Part shown: piece after piece, positions 1 to 9,384 of the stretch
How positions within the stretch are numbered: the first letter of the stretch is position 1
How the letters are laid out: every line of letters starts with the position of its first letter
Made by a program: the position numbers and the translations under genes
NCBI RefSeq assembly: GCF_023283945.1
Contig: NZ_JAKIKW010000003.1
Span: forward strand, 272,397-336,396
DNA length: 64,000 bases
Origin: Shewanella gelidimarina
GTDB lineage: Bacteria > Pseudomonadota > Gammaproteobacteria > Enterobacterales > Shewanellaceae
Reading direction: 5' to 3'
Notes under the pieces: generated by a model
The model's input: only the letters and a program-made list of their open reading frames with translations
The model's database searches: none
What the model was told of the DNA's origin: nothing

Positions 1-1
1 A

Positions 2-1375
2 GTAGCAGTCTCCGGTTATGTCATCTATGACGACCAGAAATCGCTACAGTTAGTGTCTGAAAGCCTTACTTTTTATACCGCGCAGCACTATGCATATCGC
101 AACGACAAACTCATCGCTTTGCCATTGCCAATGGATACGGATATTAAAGGCTATTTCAATGATCAGCTTTATATCGAACTTAAAAGTGACTTAACAATAG
201 CAGGTAAGACTTTTAAGCAAGGCGCCATTGTTTACACGGATCTCGATAAGCTTATTGCACAGAAACCAGAATTTAGTGTCCTGGTTGAGCCAACTGCAAC
301 CGCTTCAATTTCACAAGTACGATTCACTAAAAGCACCATTCTTATTACTTGGCTCGATAACGTCAAAAGTAAGTTGATGCGTTACGTGCAAAAGAAGGGT
401 CAATGGCAAGCCGAACAAGCCCCATTTGCGGTAAACGGCACATTGAGTGTGTTTGGTGGTGAAGATAACAGTGATGAGGTTTTTGTCGATTACACCAGCT
501 TCTTGGAGCCAGCAAGTCTGTATTTGTTCGATAGCAACAGCATGAAGGCTAAAAAGATAAAGGCAATGAAACAGCAGTTTGCTGCTGATAAGTTTGAGAC
601 TAAGCAATATTTTGCTAAATCGAAGGACGGCACTAAAGTGCCTTACTTTGTGGTCATGGCTAAAGATCTGACGCTAGATGGCACTAACCCAACATTACTT
701 TACGGCTATGGCGGCTTTGAAATCTCATTACGACCATCATATTCAGCAACCATCGGTAAAAATTGGCTTGAGCAAGGCGGTGTATATGTCTTGGCTAATA
801 TTCGCGGTGGTGGTGAATATGGCCCCGCATGGCATCAAGCAGCACTCAAAGAAAATCGTCATAAAGCTTATGAAGATTTTGAAGCCATAGCGCAGGATTT
901 AATTGCCAGAAAAATCACCTCAAGTCAACATTTAGGGATCCAAGGTGGTAGCAATGGCGGCCTACTTATGGGCGCGGCGTTTACGCGTAAGCCAGAGCTA
1001 TATAATGCGGTAGTTTGCCAAGTGCCGTTGCTTGATATGAAGCGCTACAATAAATTGCTCGCGGGGGCGAGTTGGATGGGCGAATATGGCGACCCAGATA
1101 TCCCTGCTGAGTGGGATTACATTAAAGGATTCTCGCCATACCATAATTTAAAGGCGAACACGGCTTACCCTAAAGTGTTCTTTACCACTTCAACTCGAGA
1201 TGATCGTGTTCATCCTGCTCATGCACGTAAAATGGTGGCGAAAATGGAAGGCATGGGGATAGACGTCTTGTATTACGAAAATATAGAGGGTGGTCATGCC
1301 GGGGCGGCAGATAATAATCAAGCTGCTGAATTAAGCTCAATGGTCTATGCCTATTTAATGCAACAACTTAAGTAG
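2..1375 (+). CDS. Prolyl oligopeptidase family protease (S9A), C-terminal part
   Basis: Serine peptidase that cleaves short proline-containing peptides. The frame is open to the first base of the window, so the real start lies outside and only about 457 codons are visible; the family is usually near 680-720 residues. The visible part holds the end of the beta-propeller and the whole alpha/beta-hydrolase domain. Numbering from the GTG at 53, the nucleophile is Ser300 in GGSNGG, the acid is in the RDDR segment (383-384) and the His is His415 in EGGHAG. The substrate-domain signature NIRGGGEYGPAWH (249-261) is intact. The next gene converges on it. Family call is firm; cell location cannot be judged without the N-terminus. 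Confidence 0.93.
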   Translation, partial: VAVSGYVIYDDQKSLQLVSESLTFYTAQHYAYRNDKLIALPLPMDTDIKGYFNDQLYIELKSDLTIAGKTFKQGAIVYTDLDKLIAQKPEFSVLVEPTATASISQVRFTKSTILITWLDNVKSKLMRYVQKKGQWQAEQAPFAVNGTLSVFGGEDNSDEVFVDYTSFLEPASLYLFDSNSMKAKKIKAMKQQFAADKFETKQYFAKSKDGTKVPYFVVMAKDLTLDGTNPTLLYGYGGFEISLRPSYSATIGKNWLEQGGVYVLANIRGGGEYGPAWHQAALKENRHKAYEDFEAIAQDLIARKITSSQHLGIQGGSNGGLLMGAAFTRKPELYNAVVCQVPLLDMKRYNKLLAGASWMGEYGDPDIPAEWDYIKGFSPYHNLKANTAYPKVFFTTSTRDDRVHPAHARKMVAKMEGMGIDVLYYENIEGGHAGAADNNQAAELSSMVYAYLMQQLK

Positions 1376-1564
1376 TCGGGAGGTTAAGCCATTCAGCTAG
1401 GCGATGCGTGTAAAAACTAATCTTAATGAAGGTGATTATGTTTTTGCTCGTATCGCTCACACTTTGGGATGGCTTTATGATTTGCTTTAATGAATCAACC
1501 CGACGTTCATTCTCTGCATTGATAGTGTCGAGCCGTAACTTAAGTACTCAAGCCCGTCACATCA

Positions 1565-2308
1565 TTATTGAAAGGTATAAAGTAAATTAAAGGTAGTGAT
1601 AGTATCTGTTTGTTTTGAGCCTTCTGGCACCACCTGAGTGTATTTGATATTGACACCAATTTTGAATGCCCAATCTTGGAAAAGAGTATTTTTGTAGCTC
1701 ATATCTAGGGTTAGCGTGTTGTTATCTTCACCCACTTCTGACGTCAAATCCGCATTCAAAGTCGTATACTCTTGTAGTTTTTGTTCAAACTTTGCTGCGG
1801 TACGGAGAATGACATCTTTATTCGCATCTGGCTCTAGAATGCTATCGGTGGCGATGGGCAAGTTATATCGATAACCAGGACCGACTTCTAAGCTTAATTT
1901 GGTACTCGAGTTAGCAATGGCATCGAAACCATAACCACCTGATATTGTTGATATACGCGTATAACTACCAAATTTATCCCAAGTGAAATCACCTCGACCA
2001 TAAACATAGCCACTGTAGAGTTTATAACTTGATTGCAGTTGTAGCTCATACTTTTCAGAGGTGGTCTTTTCATCATCGGCGGCAAAGTAGGCTTTAAAAG
2101 TGCCCTCTTGTCGTGTCGCGTCAGTGTCATAAACAATTTTTGTTCTGCCGTTAAAGCTGCTCGATTGAGTGTTGCCCGTATTGAGTTGAAAGCCCGCTTC
2201 AATTTCAGCGGTTAAGTCACTTGGTGGCTCTTGATAGTCAGGCGGTACCAGTGCAAAGGCCGCTGGAGAGCAACAAAGAGCGAAGACTGCAATGAGGATT
2301 CTAGACAT
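1565..2308 (-). CDS. DUF481 (YdiY-like) outer-membrane protein
   Basis: Predicted secreted beta-barrel of the DUF481/YdiY family, function unknown. I chose the ATG at 2308 because it opens directly into a signal peptide (MSRILIAVFALCCSPAAFA) with cleavage after AFA; the frame stays open for 15 more codons upstream but those are not signal-like. The mature protein is dominated by alternating aromatic/polar strands with tyrosine-rich segments, and it ends in a C-terminal Phe-containing strand (NLLYTFQ), as outer-membrane barrels do. It converges on the protease gene and is divergent from the rpsF operon. No operon partner is visible. Confidence 0.8.
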   Translation of the reverse strand: MSRILIAVFALCCSPAAFALVPPDYQEPPSDLTAEIEAGFQLNTGNTQSSSFNGRTKIVYDTDATRQEGTFKAYFAADDEKTTSEKYELQLQSSYKLYSGYVYGRGDFTWDKFGSYTRISTISGGYGFDAIANSSTKLSLEVGPGYRYNLPIATDSILEPDANKDVILRTAAKFEQKLQEYTTLNADLTSEVGEDNNTLTLDMSYKNTLFQDWAFKIGVNIKYTQVVPEGSKQTDTITTFNLLYTFQ

Positions 2309-2540
2309 TATTATTATTCTTGGAGTGCCGTTTAAAGTTGAAAGTAAAATCAATTAACCCGACATCATACCTAGAATCAGCAACAGCGCAAACAGATTCC
2401 AGCTTGTTACTTATGGCGATTGGATGACTCTATTACCTATCAGCAACCTTATACATGAGCTATAAACAACTTCAGTTAATGCATGTAGGCAGGGCTTGTG
2501 TATTAAATTAAGAGTAATTGCAGCATAGGGTAATTATTGC

Positions 2541-2569
2541 TTGAATTGTGCCGCTAGTTTATGTAAGAT
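2541..2569 (+). promoter_or_regulatory. Sigma-70 promoter of the rpsF operon
   Basis: TTGAAT at 2541-2546 and TAAGAT at 2564-2569 are separated by 17 bp and followed by a GC-rich discriminator (CCGCGGC), as in growth-rate-controlled ribosomal promoters. Transcription would start near 2577, giving a leader of about 87 nt. Confidence 0.65.
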
Positions 2570-2600
2570 TCCGCGGCTTAAATCAGTCACTTTAATTAGT

Positions 2601-2656
2601 TCCTTGCCTCTATTAGGTTTGACTGAGCCAACAACGAGGCTAGATAACCGTAAGGA
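2601..2656 (+). promoter_or_regulatory. Probable S6:S18-binding leader of rpsF mRNA
   Basis: The leader can fold into TCCTT (2601-2605) with AAGGA (2652-2656) and GCCTC (2606-2610) with GAGGC (2636-2640). An 11-nt bulge on the 3' side (2641-2651) carries CCG at 2648-2650, and a small hairpin can form in the apical loop. The lower helix hides the Shine-Dalgarno sequence of rpsF. A helix with a CCG-bearing bulge beside the SD is the known architecture of the S6:S18 autoregulatory motif in bacterial rpsF leaders. The pairing is seen directly; S6:S18 binding is inferred. Confidence 0.65.
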
Positions 2657-2663
2657 GCAAAAA

Positions 2664-3083
2664 ATGCGTCATTATGAAATCGTATTTTTAGTTCACCCTG
2701 ATCAGAGTGAGCAAGTGCCAGGTATGATCGAGCGTTACACTGGTTTAATTACCGAAGCTGGTGGCCAAGTCCACCGTTTAGAAGATTGGGGCCGTCGTCA
2801 ATTGGCTTACCCAATCATCGAGTTGCATAAAGCTCACTACGTTCTTATTAACGTAGAAGCGACTGCAGAAACGGTTGAAGAACTAGAAACAGCTTTCCGT
2901 TTCAACGACGCTGTTTTGCGTAGCATGGTTATGCGTACTAAAGCTGCCATGACTGAAGCATCTCCAATGGCTAAAGCTAAAGACGAACGCGATACACGTC
3001 GTTCATCTGAAGAGCGTGCACCAGCACCTCGTGCAGAAGCTACTGAAGAAGTTAAAGAAAGCGCTGAAAACACTGCTGAGTAA
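2664..3083 (+). CDS. rpsF: 30S ribosomal protein S6
   Basis: Small-subunit protein S6 (139 aa), which binds the 16S platform with S18. The start is the ATG at 2664, with TAAGGAG 6-7 nt before it and the typical beginning [15 protein letters not shown]; the longer frame from 2541 covers promoter and leader and is not coding. The S6 core ends near residue 100. A highly charged, Ala/Glu-rich tail (about 102-139) follows, as in other gammaproteobacterial S6, where it is the substrate for glutamate addition by RimK. First gene of rpsF-priB-rpsR-rplI, 8 bp before priB. Confidence 0.97.
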   Translation: MRHYEIVFLVHPDQSEQVPGMIERYTGLITEAGGQVHRLEDWGRRQLAYPIIELHKAHYVLINVEATAETVEELETAFRFNDAVLRSMVMRTKAAMTEASPMAKAKDERDTRRSSEERAPAPRAEATEEVKESAENTAE

Positions 3084-3091
3084 GTTTTTTT

Positions 3092-3636
<545 letters not shown>

Positions 3637-3662
3637 ACTGCATTAATTTAGAGGAATATAAA

Positions 3663-4115
3663 ATGAACGTTATTTTACTTGATAAAATCGCTAACCTAGG
3701 CAACTTGGGTGACCAAGTTTCTGTAAAATCAGGTTACGCACGTAACTTCCTTTTACCACTAGGTAAAGCTGTTGTTGCTAACGCTGCTAACACTGAAGTC
3801 TTTGAAGCACGTCGTGCTGAATTAGAAACTAAGTTAGCTGGCCAATTAGCTGCTGCTACATCTCGTGCAGAGATCATCAATGCACTTGAGTCTGTTGTTA
3901 TCGCTTCTAAAGCTGGTGACGAAGGCAAGCTATTTGGATCTATTGGTAACCGTGACGTAGCTGATGCAGTTACTGCTGCTGGCGTTAAGCTTGCTAAAAG
4001 CGAAGTACGTCTACCATTAGGTGCATTGCGCAACACTGGTGACTTTGAAGTTGAAGTTCAACTTCATACTGAAGTTAAAGCTATTGTTAAGATTTCTGTT
4101 GTTGCAGAAGCTTAA
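3663..4115 (+). CDS. rplI: 50S ribosomal protein L9
   Basis: 150-aa L9 binding 23S rRNA near the L1 stalk. The N-terminal domain ([29 protein letters not shown] region, 1-30) carries the conserved GYARNFL signature. A long connecting helix (about 41-75) and a C-terminal domain follow. RBS GAGGA precedes ATG 3663. Last gene of the operon, followed by a strong terminator. Confidence 0.98.
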   Translation: MNVILLDKIANLGNLGDQVSVKSGYARNFLLPLGKAVVANAANTEVFEARRAELETKLAGQLAAATSRAEIINALESVVIASKAGDEGKLFGSIGNRDVADAVTAAGVKLAKSEVRLPLGALRNTGDFEVEVQLHTEVKAIVKISVVAEA

Positions 4116-4161
4116 TATATTGCCTTAATACCTTTTTGGTATTAGCAAAGCTTTAATTTAA

Positions 4162-4197
4162 AACACCGCACTAATTTGATTAGCGCGGTGTTTTTTT
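4162..4197 (+). terminator. Rho-independent terminator of the rpsF-rplI operon
   Basis: AACACCGC pairs with GCGGTGTT and an inner CTAAT/ATTAG extends the stem; a run of seven T follows. Confidence 0.9.
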
Positions 4198-4203
4198 ATG
4201 TCT

Positions 4204-4320
4204 GAAAAGCAGGAAAAGCAGGAAAAGCAGGAATAGCAGGAATAACAGGAATAGCAGGAATAACAGGAATAACAGGAATAACAGGAAAAGCAGGAAAAGC
4301 AGGGAAAGCAAGAAGAGTAG
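4204..4320. repeat. 9-bp minisatellite, 13 units
   Basis: Thirteen contiguous 9-bp units of consensus GAAWARCAG (for example GAAAAGCAG, GAATAACAG, GAATAGCAG), ending with decayed units GGAAAGCAA and GAAGAGTAG. It lies between the rplI terminator and the terminator of the S46 peptidase gene. The period is a multiple of three but no start or RBS serves it, so it is read as intergenic. Confidence 0.9.
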
Positions 4321-4345
4321 GGTGATGGAATGATTGTTGTGAATT

Positions 4346-4382
4346 AAAAAGGCATATCAGCTGCGCTGTATATGCCTTTTTC
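4346..4382 (-). terminator. Terminator of the S46 peptidase gene
   Basis: AAAAAGGCATAT pairs with ATATGCCTTTTT. The A-tract on the + strand gives a T-run on the minus strand, 15 bp past the stop of the peptidase gene; it could act in both directions. Confidence 0.8.
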
Positions 4383-4396
4383 AGTTTTCTATTTGT

Positions 4397-6616
4397 TTAA
4401 TTTCTAACTAAATCGAGCTCTTCGATTAAGTTGTCAGCATGATCGACTTCATCCATCATCCACAGTATGTATCGAATATCGACATGTACCGCTCGGGTAA
4501 TTGTTGGGTTGAAGAACCAGTCTTTGGTAATGGCTTCGTAAGTCGAGTCAAAGTTAAGACCGACTAGCTCGCCTTTGCCGTTAAACACTGGTGAACCTGA
4601 ATTCCCCCCCGTGGTGTCGACACTTGATAAGAAGTTGACGGGGACAGAGTTAAATTGCTCTGGCTTGTCTAAGCATGAGAATAGTCGGCATAACCAAGAA
4701 GCGGGATCTTGATAAACATTCTCTACTTTATGACTACCATAACGCTGTTCTTCGATTGCTGTTAATAGCTTAGCCGGTGCATTGAAAGGCTCGACGCCGG
4801 TACTTTTGGCTGGGATCCCTTCTAAGCGAGTAAACGGTTGCTTGTAGAGCGCATCTTTCGACTGGTATCCATCAACCATCCCGTAGGTGATCCGTAACGT
4901 GCCGTTGGCATCTGGGTATACTGGCCAGTTATTTGATTTGTAGTAGGCGATAATGGCTTTCATGTAATCAGGACGTGCCATCGATAGCTGACCCGCCATT
5001 GTTTTTGCTTCTTTTTCGGCTGCCATGTTTTTCTCATACAATGAGACGGCAAGACGAATGAAAGGGTCGGCACTGGTTTCGAAAGCGGTTGCGTCAGCAT
5101 CCATCCAAGCGAGTCGCTTCTGTTTATCCGTTAACGATGTTAGTGCATAAAGTGCGTCCAACTTTTCAGACAATGTGATTTCAACATCGCCTTCATTTAG
5201 CGCGGCATCAAGTTCGCTAACACGAATATCTTGGTTTAGATAAGCTTCTAAATCTTGTAACCATAGTGTTTTATCAACGCTAATGGCAAAGCTCGAATCA
5301 AGGCGTTTTAGGCGTGCTTTAAACATCTTCATGTCACGCTGTTGATAACCTTCTTCTCGCTTAGCATCGGGCTTGGTTTTCTCTTTTGCCAAACGGTATA
5401 GCTTGTTAGCGGTATCGAGTAGCGCGCTGCTTTGAGCACTGTCGAAATAGTAACGTGTTTGACGTTGCTTACGCTGCTCAACCAGTAAGGTTTCGAGCTC
5501 ATCAAACTGAGTTTGAAAAGACATGTACGTTTTATCTTGCGCTAACCAAGCTTTAAAATTATCTTCACGGGCTTGCTTAATGCCTGCAATATCGGTGGCT
5601 TTAAATCCATCGAGCAGTCCGTTGTACTTTTTCATACGGTTGGCCATGCCTGCAAGCTTACCCGCATATTTAATCTTAACGTCGTTATTGGCAGCGCTCA
5701 TCGTCTCAATAGTATCGATGCGTAGCTGATAGCGGGTTGCGAGTGTTGGGTATAACCAATTGCTGGCAAACTTGAGTTCGCTGGTTAAGCGATAGCGACT
5801 GGTTGAACCTGGATAACCGGCAACAAAAACACCGTCGCCAGCTTTAACACCGTCAGCGTTAATTTTTAGATAGCTCTTTGGCACATAAGGCACGTTGTCT
5901 TTGTTGAATATTGCAGGTTTACCATCTTTACCCACATAGGCACGTAAGAAAGTGAAATCAGCTGAGTGGCGTGGGTATTCGTAGTTATCGATGTCACCGC
6001 CAAAAGCCGCGGCACTTTCTGGTGGCGCATATACCAAACGAACATCTCGTATAATGAGCTGTTTAGTGAGGTAGTATTCTAGGCCATTGTGAAAGCTTCG
6101 CACTGAGCAGCGATAGTTGTCATCACTTTCACACTCTTTAATCAGCGCCTTACGGTTGGCTTGAATGTTTTCAAAGCGAATGAGTGGATCCTTGCCGATA
6201 TTCTGTTTTACCTGTGCAGATACGTCGGTGACGGCTTCAGTAATATAAAGACGTTCATTAGGACCTGCAGTAGGTTCTTTATCTTTACTGCTTGCTAAAA
6301 AACCATCCGCGAGATAATTATGTTCTTTTTTACTGTTATATTGAATCGCGCGGTAGGCACAATGATGGTTTGTGACAACTAAGCCTTGGGGCGAAACAAA
6401 ACTGGCGGTACAATAGCCCAAACCGACAACAGCGTTCATAGGGTAGCTAGTGAGATCCGCTAGCTGTTTAGCAGGAATATCGATACCACGTTCGCTAAGT
6501 TTGTCAGCGATCGAGGGCATTTGATACGGCTGCCACTGTCCTTCATCGGCCTTAACCACAGAGGATGACAACATCCCTGTCGAGAGAGCAATAGCGGCAA
6601 TCAATGCATTGCGCAT
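4397..6616 (-). CDS. S46 family dipeptidyl peptidase (DPP7/DPP11-like)
   Basis: Secreted exopeptidase removing dipeptides from peptide N-termini. 739 aa, the family size (about 710-740). Signal peptide 1-23 ends at VVKA. The chymotrypsin-like triad is visible: His in VTNHHC (84-85), Asp in GDIDNYEYPRHSADF, and Ser673 in GGNSGSP. Eighteen residues after the nucleophile, where DPP7-type enzymes carry Gly and DPP11-type (Asp/Glu-specific) carry Arg, this protein has Ser691 (GLNFDST), so specificity cannot be read from that position. Monocistronic, with its own terminator; divergent from dnaB. Confidence 0.93.
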   Translation of the reverse strand: MRNALIAAIALSTGMLSSSVVKADEGQWQPYQMPSIADKLSERGIDIPAKQLADLTSYPMNAVVGLGYCTASFVSPQGLVVTNHHCAYRAIQYNSKKEHNYLADGFLASSKDKEPTAGPNERLYITEAVTDVSAQVKQNIGKDPLIRFENIQANRKALIKECESDDNYRCSVRSFHNGLEYYLTKQLIIRDVRLVYAPPESAAAFGGDIDNYEYPRHSADFTFLRAYVGKDGKPAIFNKDNVPYVPKSYLKINADGVKAGDGVFVAGYPGSTSRYRLTSELKFASNWLYPTLATRYQLRIDTIETMSAANNDVKIKYAGKLAGMANRMKKYNGLLDGFKATDIAGIKQAREDNFKAWLAQDKTYMSFQTQFDELETLLVEQRKQRQTRYYFDSAQSSALLDTANKLYRLAKEKTKPDAKREEGYQQRDMKMFKARLKRLDSSFAISVDKTLWLQDLEAYLNQDIRVSELDAALNEGDVEITLSEKLDALYALTSLTDKQKRLAWMDADATAFETSADPFIRLAVSLYEKNMAAEKEAKTMAGQLSMARPDYMKAIIAYYKSNNWPVYPDANGTLRITYGMVDGYQSKDALYKQPFTRLEGIPAKSTGVEPFNAPAKLLTAIEEQRYGSHKVENVYQDPASWLCRLFSCLDKPEQFNSVPVNFLSSVDTTGGNSGSPVFNGKGELVGLNFDSTYEAITKDWFFNPTITRAVHVDIRYILWMMDEVDHADNLIEELDLVRN

Positions 6617-6738
6617 GTTCTTTCCTTATTTTGTTATTGTGTGTTTTTTACCTGCAGGTCGAATGTTGTTAATTGCCTGCTCTGCTTGAGCCCGTTTTAT
6701 ACCACATTTTGCCTAATCGTTGGAATTTTGGAGATTTA

Positions 6739-8145
6739 ATGTCACAGCAACGCCCCTTTAAACCTAAAGCAAAGCCCAGAGATATTCAGATGGATGCGCT
6801 AAAGATGCCACCGCATTCAATTGAAGCAGAGCAATCTGTTTTAGGTGGCTTGATGTTAGATTCTGATGCATGGGACAGAGTTGCTGAAGCCGTCGTTAAA
6901 GAAGATTTTTATTCTCGCGCCCATGCAACGATTTTCACGGCGATGGAATCTTTAGTGAGTGCCGGTAACCCTATCGATTTGATCACCGTTTCAGAGCAGT
7001 TAGAGCTTACCGATCAATTGGAAGATGTAGGCGGCTTTGCTTATATCGGTGAAATTGCCAAGAACACGCCGAGTGCCGGTAATATTCACTCTTACGCTGA
7101 CATCGTGCGTGAGCGTGCCGTTGTTCGTGACATGATTAAAGTGGCCAACGAAATTGCTGACGCTGGTTTTAATCCTGAAGGGCGTAACTCGGGTGAACTA
7201 CTTGATTTAGCCGAGACAAAAGTATTTAAGATTGCTGAGCAGCGCGCCAACGCTAACGAAGGCCCTGAAGACATTAAAAGCATTCTAGAAAAAACCGTCG
7301 ATAAAATTGAAGAGCTATACAATAACCCGACCAACGGTGTCACCGGGGTGTCGAGCGGTTTCGGCGAACTCGACAAAATGACAGCAGGTTTCCAGTCGGG
7401 TGATTTAATTATTGTCGCAGCGCGTCCTTCAATGGGTAAAACCACGTTTGCGATGAACTTGTGTGAGCAAGCGGCATTGAATGAAGATAAACCCGTGCTT
7501 ATTTTCAGCTTGGAGATGCCGTCAGAACAGATCATGATGCGTATGTTGGCATCACTTGGACGAGTCGATCAGACCAAAATTCGTACCGGCCAGTTAGATG
7601 ACGATGATTGGGCACGTGTATCGTCCACCATGGGCATCATGCTCGAGCAAGGCAAGATGTATATCGATGATGGTTCAGGTTTAACACCGACCGATGTGCG
7701 AAGCCGAGCAAGACGTGTTGCGCGTGAATATGGCGGGCTATCGATGATCATGATCGATTACCTCCAATTGATGCAGGTTCCCGCACTGAAAGATAACCGT
7801 ACCTTGGAAATTTCTGAGATCTCTCGTTCGTTAAAAGCTTTGGCGAAGGAGCTAGAAATTCCCGTTGTAGCACTATCACAGCTAAACCGTTCATTGGAGC
7901 AACGTGCTGATAAACGACCAATTAACTCGGATTTGCGTGAATCTGGTGCAATTGAGCAAGATGCGGATTTGATCATGTTTATTTACCGTGACGAAGTGTA
8001 TAACGATGATTCGGAAGATAAAGGCACCGCAGAGATTATTATTGGTAAGCAGCGTAACGGCCCAATTGGGCGTGTGCGGCTAACATTCCAAGGCCAATAC
8101 TCTCGTTTTGATAATTATGCTGGCCCACAGTTTGAAGAAGATTAA
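6739..8145 (+). CDS. dnaB: Replicative DNA helicase DnaB
   Basis: Hexameric 5'-3' fork helicase. The start is ATG 6739 (MSQQRPFKP) with TTGGAGA upstream; the frame extends 22 codons further but lacks an RBS. 468 aa, close to E. coli (471). N-terminal DnaG/DnaC-interacting domain about 20-125, linker, then a RecA-like domain with Walker A ARPSMGKTT (228-236), Walker B MIMIDYLQL, and the DnaB signatures SQLNRSLE and RESGAIEQDAD. No intein. Divergent from the peptidase gene, upstream of alr as in many gammaproteobacteria. Confidence 0.98.
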   Translation: MSQQRPFKPKAKPRDIQMDALKMPPHSIEAEQSVLGGLMLDSDAWDRVAEAVVKEDFYSRAHATIFTAMESLVSAGNPIDLITVSEQLELTDQLEDVGGFAYIGEIAKNTPSAGNIHSYADIVRERAVVRDMIKVANEIADAGFNPEGRNSGELLDLAETKVFKIAEQRANANEGPEDIKSILEKTVDKIEELYNNPTNGVTGVSSGFGELDKMTAGFQSGDLIIVAARPSMGKTTFAMNLCEQAALNEDKPVLIFSLEMPSEQIMMRMLASLGRVDQTKIRTGQLDDDDWARVSSTMGIMLEQGKMYIDDGSGLTPTDVRSRARRVAREYGGLSMIMIDYLQLMQVPALKDNRTLEISEISRSLKALAKELEIPVVALSQLNRSLEQRADKRPINSDLRESGAIEQDADLIMFIYRDEVYNDDSEDKGTAEIIIGKQRNGPIGRVRLTFQGQYSRFDNYAGPQFEED

Positions 8146-8189
8146 ATTGAGTTTATAAAAGTTTTTATGCAACACAATTAACTACAATA

Positions 8190-8216
8190 GAGCCTCATTG
8201 AGGCTCTTATTTTTTG
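8190..8216 (+). terminator. Terminator of dnaB
   Basis: Perfect 7-bp stem GAGCCTC / GAGGCTC with loop ATT, followed by TTATTTTTT. Confidence 0.9.
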
Positions 8217-8238
8217 ATTAGATACAACAAGGTTACTC

Positions 8239-9315
8239 TTGAAACCATTCCCACGAGCAGAAATCAGCCGTAAAGCGCTCAAGCATAATTTGGCGCGGCT
8301 ACATGAGTTAGCACCGTCAAGCAAAGTCATGGCGGTGGTTAAAGCTAATGGCTATGGTCATGGCCTACTTAATGTTGCCCAATGCTTAGATGATGCCGAT
8401 GGTTTTGGCTTAGCTCGCTTAGAAGAAGCGTTAGCGTTACGCGCCGGTGGCGTTAAAGCCAAGCTACTCTTGCTCGAAGGCTTTTTTCGGGTGGGCGATC
8501 TTACCACGCTAGTGGAGCATAATATCGATACTGTGGTGCATCATGAATCTCAGCTTGAGATGTTAGAAAGCGCCGCTCTAGCAAAACCGGTGACCGTTTG
8601 GCTTAAAGTCGATAGCGGAATGCATCGTCTTGGTTTTTCTCCTGAACAGTTTGATTCAACTTATCAACGGCTATTGGCCAATGATAATGTTGCCAAGCCT
8701 ATTCATTTAATGACGCATTTTGCCTGCGCTGATGAGCCGAATAATCCGAGTACAGCAGCGCAACAGAAAGTGTTTGACGCGTTAACGCAAGATTTGCCTG
8801 GAGATCGCACTTTAGCCAATTCTGCTGGCACACTTTTCTGGCAGCCAAGCCAAGCAGACTGGATTAGACCGGGGATTGCACTTTATGGTGTGTCACCTGT
8901 TTTAGGGGATTTAGGCACAAAGCACGGTTTGATCCCCGCGATGGATTTAGTATCGCAACTGATTGCAATTAGAGAGCATAAAGCGGGCGAGCCTGCTGGG
9001 TATGGTAGCTTTTGGACTGCGGAAACAGACACCAAATTGGGCGTTGTCGCAATAGGTTATGGTGATGGTTATCCGCGAAATGCTCCGCTTGGCACACCGG
9101 TGTTGGTGAATGGACGTTTGGTGCCGATTGTGGGCAGAGTGTCGATGGACATGTTGACGGTTGATCTTGGTGTCGATGCCAAAGATAAAGTAGGCGATCT
9201 CGCTGTCTTATGGGGTAAAGATCTGCCGGTTGAAGAGGTCGCTGAACATATTGGTACCATAGCCTACGAGCTTGTCACCAAACTGACACCCCGAGTCGCT
9301 GTTTGCCTAGATTGA
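8239..9315 (+). CDS. alr: Alanine racemase
   Basis: PLP enzyme converting L- to D-alanine for peptidoglycan. 358 aa. The start is TTG 8239 with an AAGGTTAC upstream signal; the sequence begins KPFPRAEIS as in related proteins. The PLP lysine is Lys35 in [10 protein letters not shown] and the second catalytic base is Tyr255 in AGYGS. The phosphate-binding YGVSP is at 216-220, and the C-terminal beta domain contains GRVSMDM. It follows dnaB after a terminator, so it has its own promoter or depends on read-through. Confidence 0.97.
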   Translation: MKPFPRAEISRKALKHNLARLHELAPSSKVMAVVKANGYGHGLLNVAQCLDDADGFGLARLEEALALRAGGVKAKLLLLEGFFRVGDLTTLVEHNIDTVVHHESQLEMLESAALAKPVTVWLKVDSGMHRLGFSPEQFDSTYQRLLANDNVAKPIHLMTHFACADEPNNPSTAAQQKVFDALTQDLPGDRTLANSAGTLFWQPSQADWIRPGIALYGVSPVLGDLGTKHGLIPAMDLVSQLIAIREHKAGEPAGYGSFWTAETDTKLGVVAIGYGDGYPRNAPLGTPVLVNGRLVPIVGRVSMDMLTVDLGVDAKDKVGDLAVLWGKDLPVEEVAEHIGTIAYELVTKLTPRVAVCLD

Positions 9316-9384
9316 GCAAGTAACAAATTTATGTGCTGCTGTGATGAGGCCGGATGCCCATCATCAGTGTGAAGATGTCTTAAA

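Noticed and set aside
1404..1490. 28-codon ORF after the prolyl oligopeptidase gene
   Set aside because: No convincing RBS, very short, and no operon context; contrast with the psp-like small genes, which have both.
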